Of a stretch of 7,711 bases of DNA, positions 1 to 6,538 are shown in pieces. Numbering within the stretch: the stretch's first letter is position 1; each line of letters begins with the position of its first letter. Origin of the DNA: Holophagaceae bacterium (GTDB lineage Bacteria; Acidobacteriota; Holophagae; Holophagales; Holophagaceae). Under the pieces are notes generated by a model that saw only the letters and a list, made by a program, of their open reading frames with translations, made no database searches and was not told the DNA's origin. The stretch is from positions 1 through 7,711 of the forward strand of contig JANXYT010000110.1 of the NCBI GenBank assembly GCA_025355915.1, read 5' to 3'. The position numbers and the translations under genes are program-made.

Positions 1-1
1 A

Positions 2-139
2 GTTCCTTTTGGTGCGGCGTTGGTGGTGGTGAACGACGTGGGCCCCGACGCCCAGGCCCAATGGAAGGCCAACCACGCAGAGGGCAGCCGGCGGCTGGTG
101 GAGATCCTTAGGGCGTCAGGCTTTTTCGCAGGGGCGTGA
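2..139 (+). CDS. C-terminal end of an unrecognised protein (partial, 5' end outside window)
   Basis: An open frame enters from the left edge and gives 45 residues before a TGA at 137-139. The visible tail starts VPFGAALVVVNDVG, reads as a short hydrophobic beta-strand-like stretch, then an amphipathic helix-like stretch containing EGSRRLVEILRASG. Third codon positions are mostly G or C in this frame; the other two + frames hit stops (frame 3 almost at once, frame 1 at 109-111), so this is the coding one. I do not recognise the family from so short a piece and assign no function. Its last 32 bp overlap the 3' end of comEC on the opposite strand, a tail-to-tail arrangement with no terminator hairpin between the two. 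Confidence 0.6.
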   Translation, partial: VPFGAALVVVNDVGPDAQAQWKANHAEGSRRLVEILRASGFFAGA

Positions 140-2438
140 AGGCCGAGAACCCATCCCCGGCGTCCACGCGCCAGCCCCCCTCCACGCTGGAAACCCGCAC
201 GCCGCATGACGGTCCCGTGATCCAGGGTGTCAGGCCTTCCCGCCGGAAGGTCTCTAGCGTCTCGGGGTGCGGATGCTCGAACCGGTTGTGGAAGCCGGCG
301 GGGATGATGGCCACCTCCGGCTTCAGCGCGGTCACCCAGGCTGGATCCGAGGCGTTGCGGCTGCCGTGGTGTCCGGTCTTCAGCAAGCGGTGAGGGAAAG
401 AATCCGGATCGCCCAGGCCCAGGAGATCGCGCTCTTGCACGGCCAGGGCGTCGCCCATGAGCCACAGCTCCCGGTCCCGCCAGGTCACGCGCAACACCAC
501 TGACACCATGTTGGCGTCCGGCAGGGCGAAGGCGCGGGCGGGCCAGCGCACGCTGAAAGCCGCCTCACCTCGGGTCCAGGCATCGCCCCGCAGCAAGCCC
601 GCAGGATCCGCCGCAGCAGCAGGCCGGTAGGGGGTCCAGGGATCCTCATCCTCGGCCGTGACTGGCACCGATGTGGTGGTGATCGGCCACAGCCGTGACA
701 GCGTGGCCCAGCCGCCGGCGTGATCGCCGTGGGCGTGGGTGAGCACCAGGTGCACGGGCTCACGTACCCCGCGTCGGCTCAAGACCCGCGCGAGGCGGCG
801 GCCAGTCCACGGTCCCGGGCCAGTGTCGATCAAGGTGGCATCTCCGTTGGGAACGCGTATCAGCAAGGCATCACCCTGGCCGATGTCCACGGATTCCAGC
901 GACAGGGTGCCGGGTGCCCGGCCCGTGCCACGGAAGGCGAGGAGCCCCAGCGACAATCCCACGAGTCCCAGCGTGAGGGCTCGGGTTCGCTTCAATCGAC
1001 CCTGGAAGTGGGCCAAGGCCAGCCAGCCCAGAGCCAGCAGCAGCCAGGGCCAGAGGATGCCCGTGCCCAGGGGCGCGATGCCCGTCAGGGCCGGAACGAG
1101 ACGGTCGCCCATCCAGGTCAGGACGGCACCTGCGCCCTGGGTGATGCCCGGCAAGGGCACCAGGATCAGGGCCAGGCAAACCGGCGTGAGGAAGGCCACC
1201 AGGGGCAGGACCAGCAGGTTGGCGACAATGCCCCACCAGGGCGCGCCGCCGTGCAGCAGGGCCAGCAGGGGCATCGTGGACAGCCAGGGGGCCGCCAGCC
1301 GCGCGAAGGGCAGGGCAAGGCGGCCCAGCAGGGGCGAGAGCAGACCGGCCAGGGGCTCTGCCCCCCAGAGCAGCCCCAGGAGAGCCCACCAGGCCAGCAG
1401 GAAGCCCGGTTCCACGCCTGCGGCTGGGTGGCCCAGCAGCCAGAGCAGCAAGGCGAGATGCAACCCCGCCACGGGTGGCAGCTTCCACCCGCTGGACCTC
1501 CCCACCGCCCACGCCACACCCATGAAAAGGCCGCGCCAGACGGGTGCTGAGAAACCCACCAGCGCCGAGTACAGCAATCCCGCGGCGATGGATCCGGTCG
1601 CGGCGCCGCGCAGGCGGAGACGCCGCAGCAGGGCCTCGATGGCGGCCATCACGAGGGTCACCTGCAACCCAGACACCACCAGGATGTGGATGGTGCCACT
1701 TTCAGCAAAGACGCTGAAGTGAGCCTCGTCCGCCGGAGGGATGCCCAGGGCGAGGGCGCCCCAGAGATCCTTGGCGGTGGGTCCGAGGGGCAGCGCATCG
1801 AAACGGCGCCGGGCGAAGGTCTGGAGTCGCAACAGCAGGGACGGTCGGGCAGGGCCAGTGCCTTCCAACAGCTGGGCCGAAGCCAGGTGGATGCGCCGAG
1901 GTGATTCATCGCTCCGGGCGCGCCAGAGGGGGCGTTCCGCCAGGAAGACCGGCGCGGGCCGGACAGGACGCAGGTCGGCGCGCAACCGCACGGGTGTCCC
2001 GGGTTCCGGGGGCGGTTGGTCACCATCCGCGGGGACCGTGAGGGGCAGGGTGAGGTCTTTCATGGATTCGGGGACGGTCAGGTCGATTTGGCTGCGCAGC
2101 CGCTCGCCCTGGAGGGTCCAGGGGGCGGCGATCCGGCCCTCCAGGGCCTGGAACCCGGAGGGCAACGCGGTCTCCCAGCGGGCTTTGCGGGCCAGGCCCA
2201 GGAACGTGAACCCAGCCAGACCCAGGGCCAGGGGCACCACCGCCCAGCGGCGGTTTCGGGCCAGGGGCAGAGATAGGAGCCACACCAGACCACCCAACAC
2301 CAGCCAGCGGGTGGCCACCTGACCATCCCAGCGCTCCGGTACCAGCCAGGGTAGGGTGCAAGCGGCAGCCAGGGCCCAGGCCAGCGGCCAAAGCGAGGCT
2401 CCGGATAGGCGCTGCCACAAGTTGGATCTGGAAAGCAT
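108..2438 (-). CDS. comEC: ComEC/Rec2-family DNA internalization channel protein
   Basis: A 776-residue inner-membrane protein of the competence (natural transformation) machinery, whose family moves one strand of captured DNA into the cytoplasm. Order seen: N-terminal hydrophobic helices (about 15-85); a soluble segment with the strand-rich DUF4131/OB-like region (about 90-190); a polytopic Competence domain (about 215-500) with the family signature HILVVSGLQVTLV; and a C-terminal metallo-beta-lactamase domain (about 510-745). The last has VDIGQGD (D518), the metal motif HAHGDH (568-573) and KTGHHGS (H690, H691), as in other ComEC proteins thought to carry a nuclease-like domain. Length is normal for the three-domain form. 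ATG 2438 is the first possible start, because an in-frame TAA lies four codons upstream; its ribosome binding site is poor. The signature usually reads SGLHV; here the His is Gln (Q259). It is transcribed away from the response regulator gene. Confidence 0.95.
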   Translation of the reverse strand: MLSRSNLWQRLSGASLWPLAWALAAACTLPWLVPERWDGQVATRWLVLGGLVWLLSLPLARNRRWAVVPLALGLAGFTFLGLARKARWETALPSGFQALEGRIAAPWTLQGERLRSQIDLTVPESMKDLTLPLTVPADGDQPPPEPGTPVRLRADLRPVRPAPVFLAERPLWRARSDESPRRIHLASAQLLEGTGPARPSLLLRLQTFARRRFDALPLGPTAKDLWGALALGIPPADEAHFSVFAESGTIHILVVSGLQVTLVMAAIEALLRRLRLRGAATGSIAAGLLYSALVGFSAPVWRGLFMGVAWAVGRSSGWKLPPVAGLHLALLLWLLGHPAAGVEPGFLLAWWALLGLLWGAEPLAGLLSPLLGRLALPFARLAAPWLSTMPLLALLHGGAPWWGIVANLLVLPLVAFLTPVCLALILVPLPGITQGAGAVLTWMGDRLVPALTGIAPLGTGILWPWLLLALGWLALAHFQGRLKRTRALTLGLVGLSLGLLAFRGTGRAPGTLSLESVDIGQGDALLIRVPNGDATLIDTGPGPWTGRRLARVLSRRGVREPVHLVLTHAHGDHAGGWATLSRLWPITTTSVPVTAEDEDPWTPYRPAAAADPAGLLRGDAWTRGEAAFSVRWPARAFALPDANMVSVVLRVTWRDRELWLMGDALAVQERDLLGLGDPDSFPHRLLKTGHHGSRNASDPAWVTALKPEVAIIPAGFHNRFEHPHPETLETFRREGLTPWITGPSCGVRVSSVEGGWRVDAGDGFSAFTPLRKSLTP

Positions 2439-2440
2439 GC

Positions 2441-2453
2441 GGATAGGTTATCC
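2441..2453. promoter_or_regulatory. Short inverted repeat in the comEC/regulator divergent spacer
   Basis: GGATAGGTTATCC is a perfect 5-bp inverted repeat (GGATA, 3-nt gap, TATCC). It sits in the 65-nt spacer between the divergent starts of comEC and the sigma-54 response regulator and reaches within 3 nt of the comEC start codon. A protein bound here could affect both genes, but 5-bp arms can arise by chance. I see no convincing -35/-10 pair and no TGGCAC-N5-TTGC sigma-54 promoter in the spacer. Confidence 0.25.
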
Positions 2454-2503
2454 GGCCTGTCCAAACCTTGACAGTGACCTTCTGGCTGGGGACCCTGAAG
2501 GAC

Positions 2504-3916
2504 ATGGACCCGGCTCGAGCCCTGCTGGTGGACGACGATCCCACCATCCTAGAGGTGGTGGGCACCCTGTTGTCCCGGCATGGCCACGAGGTGGTGGGGA
2601 CCGGCTCCGGCCTGCGTGCGGCCCAGTTCCTGCGCGGCGAGCATTTCGACTTGGCCGTGGTGGACTTGATGTTGCCGGACCTGAGCGGCCTCGAACTGGC
2701 CCGCCAGGCCGTGGCCAAGCCCGACACCGTGGTCGTGGTGCTGTCGGGATCCACGTCCGTGGAGACCGCCCTCCAGGCCATGAAGATGGGCATCTACGAC
2801 TACGTGCCCAAGCCGTTCCGCGCGGAGGAACTGGAGCATACGTTGTTGCGCGCCATCGAGAAGTCGCAGTTGAACCAGGAAAACAAGCGGCTGCGTGAGC
2901 AGATTCAGGGGCAAACGCCCGGGCCCAGGATGGTGGGTCGGTCGGAGACTTGGCAGAACCTGCAGGCGCTGCTCCGCCGGGTGGCCCCTTCGCCCTCCAC
3001 CGTCCTCATCACCGGCCCTTCTGGTACCGGCAAGGAGCTGGCGGCCAAGGCCATCCACCAATGGAGCCTGCGGGCGCAGGGGCCCTTTGTGCCCATCCAC
3101 TGCGGGGCCATCCCGGAAAACCTGCTGGAGGACGAACTGTTCGGCCATGTGCGCGGGGCCTACACCGACGCTCGCACGGATCGGCCCGGCCGGTTCCAGC
3201 AGGCGGAAGGCGGCACCCTGTTCCTCGATGAGATCGGCACCATGCCGATGAACCTGCAGGTGAAGCTGCTGCGCGTCATCCAGGAACGGGAGTTCACACC
3301 GCTTGGATCCACGCGCACGGTGAAGTCCGATTTCCGGCTGCTGGCGGCCACCAATGAGGACCTGGGCAGCCTGGTGGAGCAGAAGCGGTTCCGCGAGGAT
3401 CTCTTCTACCGACTGAACGTGATCCCCATTCAATTGCATCCGCTGCGGGAGCATCCGCAGGACATCCCGGTACTGGTGGCGCACTTCACCCGCAAGTTTG
3501 CCCAGGAACTGGGTCTTCCCTTGAAGCAGGTGGAGCCCGCGGCCCTGCAGGCGTTGGAGGCCTATGGCTGGCCCGGCAACGTGCGCGAGCTGGAGAACGC
3601 CGTGGAACGCGCCATGGCCCTGGGCTCCGACCCCGAACGGCTGCTGCTCCAGGATCTCCCGGCTTCCATCGCCGGCATGCTGCCTTCGGTGGCTTTCCCG
3701 AAGCTGCCCCAGAACCAGGATCTGGGGCGCTTCCTGGAAGATCTGGAGCGCCACCTGATCCTGGAATCCCTCCAGTCCTCGGGTTGGAACAAAAGTGAAA
3801 CGGCGCGGCGCCTGGGCATGCGCCGGACCACACTCCTGCATCGCCTGCGGGCCCTGGGCATCCCCATGGACCCCATGGGCGAGGCCGAGTCCACCCTGGC
3901 CCGGGAGGCCCCTTGA
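2504..3916 (+). CDS. NtrC-family sigma-54-dependent response regulator
   Basis: A 470-residue two-component transcription activator with three domains. The receiver domain (about 5-118) has acidic residues D10-D12, phospho-acceptor D54 in VVDLMLPDLSG, S81 and K103. The AAA+ domain (about 145-375) has Walker A GPSGTGKE (171-178), Walker B LFLDEIG (D242, E243) and the C-terminal GWPGNVRELENAVERA motif. A Fis-type helix-turn-helix (about 415-455) reads NKSETARRLGMRRTTLLHRL. The family hydrolyses ATP to open sigma-54 promoters. The loop that contacts sigma-54, usually GAFTGA, is GAYTDA (218-223) here. ATG 2504 is preferred because the receiver domain begins right after it, although the purine run GAAGGA ends only 1 nt upstream. 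In-frame TTG 2468 and GTG 2474 would add 10-12 residues and have no ribosome binding site. No partner histidine kinase is in the window. The next gene overlaps its stop codon, so they share a message. Confidence 0.93.
   Translation: MDPARALLVDDDPTILEVVGTLLSRHGHEVVGTGSGLRAAQFLRGEHFDLAVVDLMLPDLSGLELARQAVAKPDTVVVVLSGSTSVETALQAMKMGIYDYVPKPFRAEELEHTLLRAIEKSQLNQENKRLREQIQGQTPGPRMVGRSETWQNLQALLRRVAPSPSTVLITGPSGTGKELAAKAIHQWSLRAQGPFVPIHCGAIPENLLEDELFGHVRGAYTDARTDRPGRFQQAEGGTLFLDEIGTMPMNLQVKLLRVIQEREFTPLGSTRTVKSDFRLLAATNEDLGSLVEQKRFREDLFYRLNVIPIQLHPLREHPQDIPVLVAHFTRKFAQELGLPLKQVEPAALQALEAYGWPGNVRELENAVERAMALGSDPERLLLQDLPASIAGMLPSVAFPKLPQNQDLGRFLEDLERHLILESLQSSGWNKSETARRLGMRRTTLLHRLRALGIPMDPMGEAESTLAREAP
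3903..3908 (+). promoter_or_regulatory. Shine-Dalgarno site deciding a TTG start
   Basis: GGGAGG lies inside the last codons of the regulator gene and ends 4 nt before TTG 3913. It is a strong ribosome binding site and supports this unusual start for the secreted protein. The next in-frame ATG (codon 42) would delete the whole signal peptide. Confidence 0.7.
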
Positions 3917-4581
3917 CCCATGTTCCGATCCGTCCGGCGCTAGCGCTGCTGCTGGCCTGCGGCCCTCTAGGGGCCTGGTCCCCACGGGTCCACGAGGCCC
4001 AGACGGCCAAGGCAATCCGCCTGCTGCCTCGGCGCATGGCAGCCCTGCTGCGGGCCCATCCGCAGGTCCTGCTCGAGGGCGCTCGAGGCGTGGGCAACGA
4101 TCAGCCCCCCACCGTGGAACAGATCGAGGCCCAGATCCGCACCCTGCTCCGCCTCAGCGACGAGCACCGCCGGCCCGAGGAGATCGTCCGGGATCTGGGC
4201 GTGCTGGCCCACCAGGTTCAGCTGCTGACGGACCCTTCGGCCATGGAAGGCATGAGCCCGCTGCGGGAAAGCTTCGAAGCCTATGCCGACGAGAAATTCG
4301 CCCACCTGCTGGTGACCCAGGAACCCTATTGGGCCGCCACGGGGAGCCTGGATCCCGGACTCCCCCTCCGGCGGTTCATGGCCGTCAAACAGGAACGCAA
4401 CCGGCGCCTGCGGGAACACTTCGATGAAGGCACCGGCCGTCGCCTTGGGCCCTGGGACGACCTGTCCCTTCCCTTTGCCCATATGCAACTGGCTTTCTCC
4501 AACGGCGTTCACGCCACCGCCAACCTCTGGATCCTGATCTGGCGGGCCGCGGGCGATCAGTGGGAAATCCCTGCCGGATAG
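3913..4581 (+). CDS. Secreted zinc-dependent phospholipase C / S1-P1 nuclease-like protein, probably ligand-depleted
   Basis: A 222-residue predicted exported protein. Residues 1-21 form a signal peptide (basic start, ALALLLAC core, GPLGA). Cleavage after A21 would leave W22 as the new N-terminus, with H27 five residues on, the W1/H6 spacing of P1-type nucleases, whose N-terminal Trp binds zinc. The family-like pattern continues with AIRLLPRRM (35-42), GARGVGND (D63), DLGVLAHQVQLLTDP (H100) and a last helix HATANLWILIWRAAG (200-214). The usual HxxxD next to LGxxAH is H100 with L104, the following His is missing, and the late HxxxD/E is H200 with N204, so a full tri-zinc site looks unlikely. 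The substrate is unknown; it could be a catalytically dead relative. LLAC at 13-16 also loosely fits a lipobox. The TTG start overlaps the regulator's TGA (TTGA), implying translational coupling. The family assignment rests on motif spacing only. Confidence 0.75.
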   Translation: MTHVPIRPALALLLACGPLGAWSPRVHEAQTAKAIRLLPRRMAALLRAHPQVLLEGARGVGNDQPPTVEQIEAQIRTLLRLSDEHRRPEEIVRDLGVLAHQVQLLTDPSAMEGMSPLRESFEAYADEKFAHLLVTQEPYWAATGSLDPGLPLRRFMAVKQERNRRLREHFDEGTGRRLGPWDDLSLPFAHMQLAFSNGVHATANLWILIWRAAGDQWEIPAG

Positions 4582-4667
4582 TGACGACGGTCTTAACACG
4601 CCTCCCGGCCCCGGTCGATGCGCTAGGCGAATGACGACTTTCGGGCTATCTTTCCAAGCATCCCTTT
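4582..4667 (+). promoter_or_regulatory. Spacer likely holding the promoter of the kinase-like/TonB gene
   Basis: This non-coding gap separates the secreted-protein stop from the ribosome binding site of the next gene. It is locally richer in A and T than its flanks. TATCTT at 4647-4652, preceded by GGGC, is the best -10-like hexamer, but no good -35 box lies 16-18 nt upstream. TGACGAC occurs twice (4582-4588 and 4632-4638). No terminator hairpin is visible after the upstream gene, so read-through from the regulator operon is possible. Confidence 0.25.
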
Positions 4668-4671
4668 GGAG
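4668..4671 (+). promoter_or_regulatory. Shine-Dalgarno site selecting ATG 4678
   Basis: GGAG is followed by a 6-nt spacer to ATG 4678. The other in-frame candidates, TTG 4666 and ATG 4672, overlap or abut this site and cannot use it, so translation should begin at 4678 with residues MGTYTRLGSY. Confidence 0.6.
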
Positions 4672-4677
4672 ATGGAC

Positions 4678-6495
4678 ATGGGCACCTATACCCGCCTCGG
4701 GTCTTACCTGCTGGCCTCCGAGCTGGCCAGCGATCCCTTCGGCGCCGTGCATCGCGCGGTCGTCATCGTCGGCAACAGCTTCGACCGCCATGTGCTGGTC
4801 CGGACCTTCTCGGAGGAGATGTTCCAGGCGGGCATGAACGCCCGGCTGGCCGAGGCCGGCCGCGTGGTGCCCTTATTGGGCGGCGCCCGCATTTTCGGGT
4901 TGGGCTACCGCATCGAAAGTGGCAAGACGCCTCATGTCGCCTGGGACTACGTGCCGGGCCGCAGCCTTGCCCAGCTCATCGACAAAGCGAAGCAAGAACA
5001 GATTCCCTTTGGGGTCGACCATGCCCTCACGGTGATCCAGGGCGTGGCCCAGGGCATCGTGCAGTTGCAGGCCAAGGGGGTCAGCCACGGCGTGCTCAGC
5101 CCCCACAGTGTGTGGGTGAGTTTCGAGGGCGCCACCCAGCTCGTGGACGCGCCCTATGCCTCGCTCGCCAAGAGCATGCTGGCCAAGGCGCCCTCCGCGA
5201 AGCACAAACTGGCGTCCTACCTCCAGGGGCCCGCGAATGACGCGCTCCAGCAGGATCTCTTCGCCCTGGGCGCTGTGCTCTACGAGCTGCTCACGTTCGA
5301 GCGCCTGCCGGTGGGGGGCGACCTCCAATCGGTGCTGGATCAGGCCACCCTCAAGGCCGCTCAGGAGGATGCACCCCTGTCGGCGGAGATCCGCGCCTTC
5401 CTCGGCCGGCTGCTGCTCGGCCGACAGTCCTTCGCCACGGTGGAAGCGTTCAGCACCGAGCTGGAACGCGTCCTTTACGATGGTGAGTACAGCCCGACCA
5501 CCTTCAACATGGCCTTCTTCATGCACACGCTGTTCCGGGAGGAGAACGATCGGGACGCCATGGCCATGAAGGCCGAGCAGGGCGACAACTACCTTGCCTA
5601 CACCGCCGCGGGTGAAACCATGCGCAGTGGCGCCACGCGCGTCGAGCACATCGATGGCCTCGCCGAGGCCCAGGTGAGCCAGAAGAACTCCACCTTGCTC
5701 ATCGGTGGCGGTCTCGCCGCCGTGGTGATCCTCGGCCTGGGCTACATCTTCTTCGGACGCACCAAGGTGGATCCGGCCATCCAGGCGCAGCTGCTGGAGT
5801 TCAAGCAGATCAAGGCGGAAATGGAGAAGCAGAAGGCCGATCTCGACGCCAAGGCCAAGGTCGAGTCCGACAAGACCGCGCAGCTGCAAAAGCAGTTGAG
5901 TGAAACCAAGTCGGTCGAGGAAAAGGCCAAACTTCAGAAGCAGCTGGAGGAATCCCAGCAGCGCAAGCTGGAGGTGGAACGCCAGCAGAAATTGGCCGAG
6001 CAGAAGCTGGCCGAGCAGAAAGCGGCCGAACAGAAGGTGGTCGAGCAGAAGAAGGCCGCCGAAACCAAGGTCGCAGTGCTTCCGCCGCCGCCCGTCCAGG
6101 AGATTCCCAAACCCCAGCCCATGCAGGAAGCGCCCAGGCAAGTGCCTGTGCCCACGCCTGCGGCGCCCACTGCGGCCCAGTCGGCTCCTTCCGCGGCGCC
6201 GTCCAGTGAGCCGGCCCATGTGGTGAATCAGGTGGCTCCAGCCTTCCCGCTCCGCGCGACCCAGTTGCGCTGGGGGACGAACATGGATCACCTCGTCCGG
6301 CTGAAGGTCTTCGTCAGCGAACAGGGCCAACCCCTGAAGGTGTCCGTGATCGAAGGCGTAGCAGGCGCTTACGGGTTCGACGAGGCCGCCATCGAAGCCG
6401 CCAACAAATCCAGCTACAGCCCTGCCTCGCGCGACGGCAAGCCGGTTCGTGGCTGGACCCCGGAGATCGTCTACAAGTTCCAGAAGCGGCGCTGA
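4678..6495 (+). CDS. Membrane-anchored pseudokinase with TolA-like coiled coil and TonB C-terminal domain
   Basis: A 605-residue single-pass protein. Residues 1-270 have a Ser/Thr-kinase fold: FGAVHRA (21-27), a helix-F-like segment DLFALGAVLYELLT, and kinase-like spacing throughout. Catalytic residues are gone: the glycine loop is degenerate, the VAIK lysine is R42 (VLVRTF), HRDLKPxN reads HGVLSPHS (137-144) so the catalytic Asp is V139, and DFG reads DAP (157-159). A linker follows, then one membrane helix (about 339-359), a charged Lys/Gln/Glu-rich coiled coil (about 367-465) with AEQK repeats, and a Pro/Ala-rich spacer (about 467-515). A TonB C-terminal domain (about 519-605) reads PAFPLRATQ...VRLKVFVSEQGQPLKVSVIEG...FDEAAIEAA...W. 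The kinase fold should be cytoplasmic and the TonB domain periplasmic. TonB domains usually bind outer-membrane receptors or envelope partners. There is no ExbB/ExbD nearby, and the anchor is central rather than N-terminal, unlike classical TonB. The likely role is non-catalytic envelope signalling or scaffolding (inferred). Confidence 0.88.
   Translation: MGTYTRLGSYLLASELASDPFGAVHRAVVIVGNSFDRHVLVRTFSEEMFQAGMNARLAEAGRVVPLLGGARIFGLGYRIESGKTPHVAWDYVPGRSLAQLIDKAKQEQIPFGVDHALTVIQGVAQGIVQLQAKGVSHGVLSPHSVWVSFEGATQLVDAPYASLAKSMLAKAPSAKHKLASYLQGPANDALQQDLFALGAVLYELLTFERLPVGGDLQSVLDQATLKAAQEDAPLSAEIRAFLGRLLLGRQSFATVEAFSTELERVLYDGEYSPTTFNMAFFMHTLFREENDRDAMAMKAEQGDNYLAYTAAGETMRSGATRVEHIDGLAEAQVSQKNSTLLIGGGLAAVVILGLGYIFFGRTKVDPAIQAQLLEFKQIKAEMEKQKADLDAKAKVESDKTAQLQKQLSETKSVEEKAKLQKQLEESQQRKLEVERQQKLAEQKLAEQKAAEQKVVEQKKAAETKVAVLPPPPVQEIPKPQPMQEAPRQVPVPTPAAPTAAQSAPSAAPSSEPAHVVNQVAPAFPLRATQLRWGTNMDHLVRLKVFVSEQGQPLKVSVIEGVAGAYGFDEAAIEAANKSSYSPASRDGKPVRGWTPEIVYKFQKRR
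5986..6060 (+). repeat. Five-copy 15-bp in-frame tandem repeat
   Basis: Five consecutive 15-bp units begin at 5986, 6001, 6016, 6031 and 6046, each starting CAGAA. They encode QKLAE, QKLAE, QKAAE, QKVVE and QKKAA. They lie in the coiled coil of the kinase-like/TonB protein and resemble the repeats of TolA-type stalks. The copies differ mostly at their third to fourth codons, so this is an old expansion, but copy number could vary among relatives. Confidence 0.85.
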
Positions 6496-6513
6496 GCCGA
6501 AGTGTCTTCCTCG

Positions 6514-6538
6514 AACGGGCCCTGTGAAGGGGCCCGTT
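6514..6538. terminator. GC-rich hairpin between convergent genes
   Basis: AACGGGCCC (6514-6522) and GGGCCCGTT (6530-6538) form a perfect 9-bp stem with a 7-nt loop. It lies 18 nt after the TonB-domain gene's stop and directly abuts the rnhA stop codon, so it can serve both convergent messages. The T tract after the stem is short (three T on +, two on -), which makes it a weak classical intrinsic terminator. It may act mainly as a 3'-end stabilising structure. Confidence 0.6.

Noticed and set aside
720..1722. Two long overlapping + strand frames (276 and 327 codons) opposite comEC
   Set aside because: They are Gln/Gly/Arg/Pro-rich translations without any fold signature; comEC motifs on the other strand explain the region.
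2468..2473. TTGACA as a -35 box or TTG 2468 as the regulator start
   Set aside because: No -10 hexamer lies about 17 nt downstream, and no ribosome binding site precedes TTG 2468; ATG 2504 fits the receiver domain better.
3952..3963. Lipobox-like LLAC in the secreted protein
   Set aside because: It loosely fits a lipoprotein pattern, but cleavage after A21 places a conserved Trp at the N-terminus, which explains the sequence better. It is not fully excluded.
2549..4015. A 488-codon open frame on the - strand opposite the response regulator
   Set aside because: It has biased composition (Gln, Gly, His, Leu), no recognisable motif and lies antisense to a clear three-domain regulator.
4873..6330. 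A 485-codon open frame on the - strand opposite the kinase-like/TonB gene
   Set aside because: It is a shadow of high GC: Leu/Gly/His-rich low-complexity protein with no domain, fully covered by a well-supported + strand gene.
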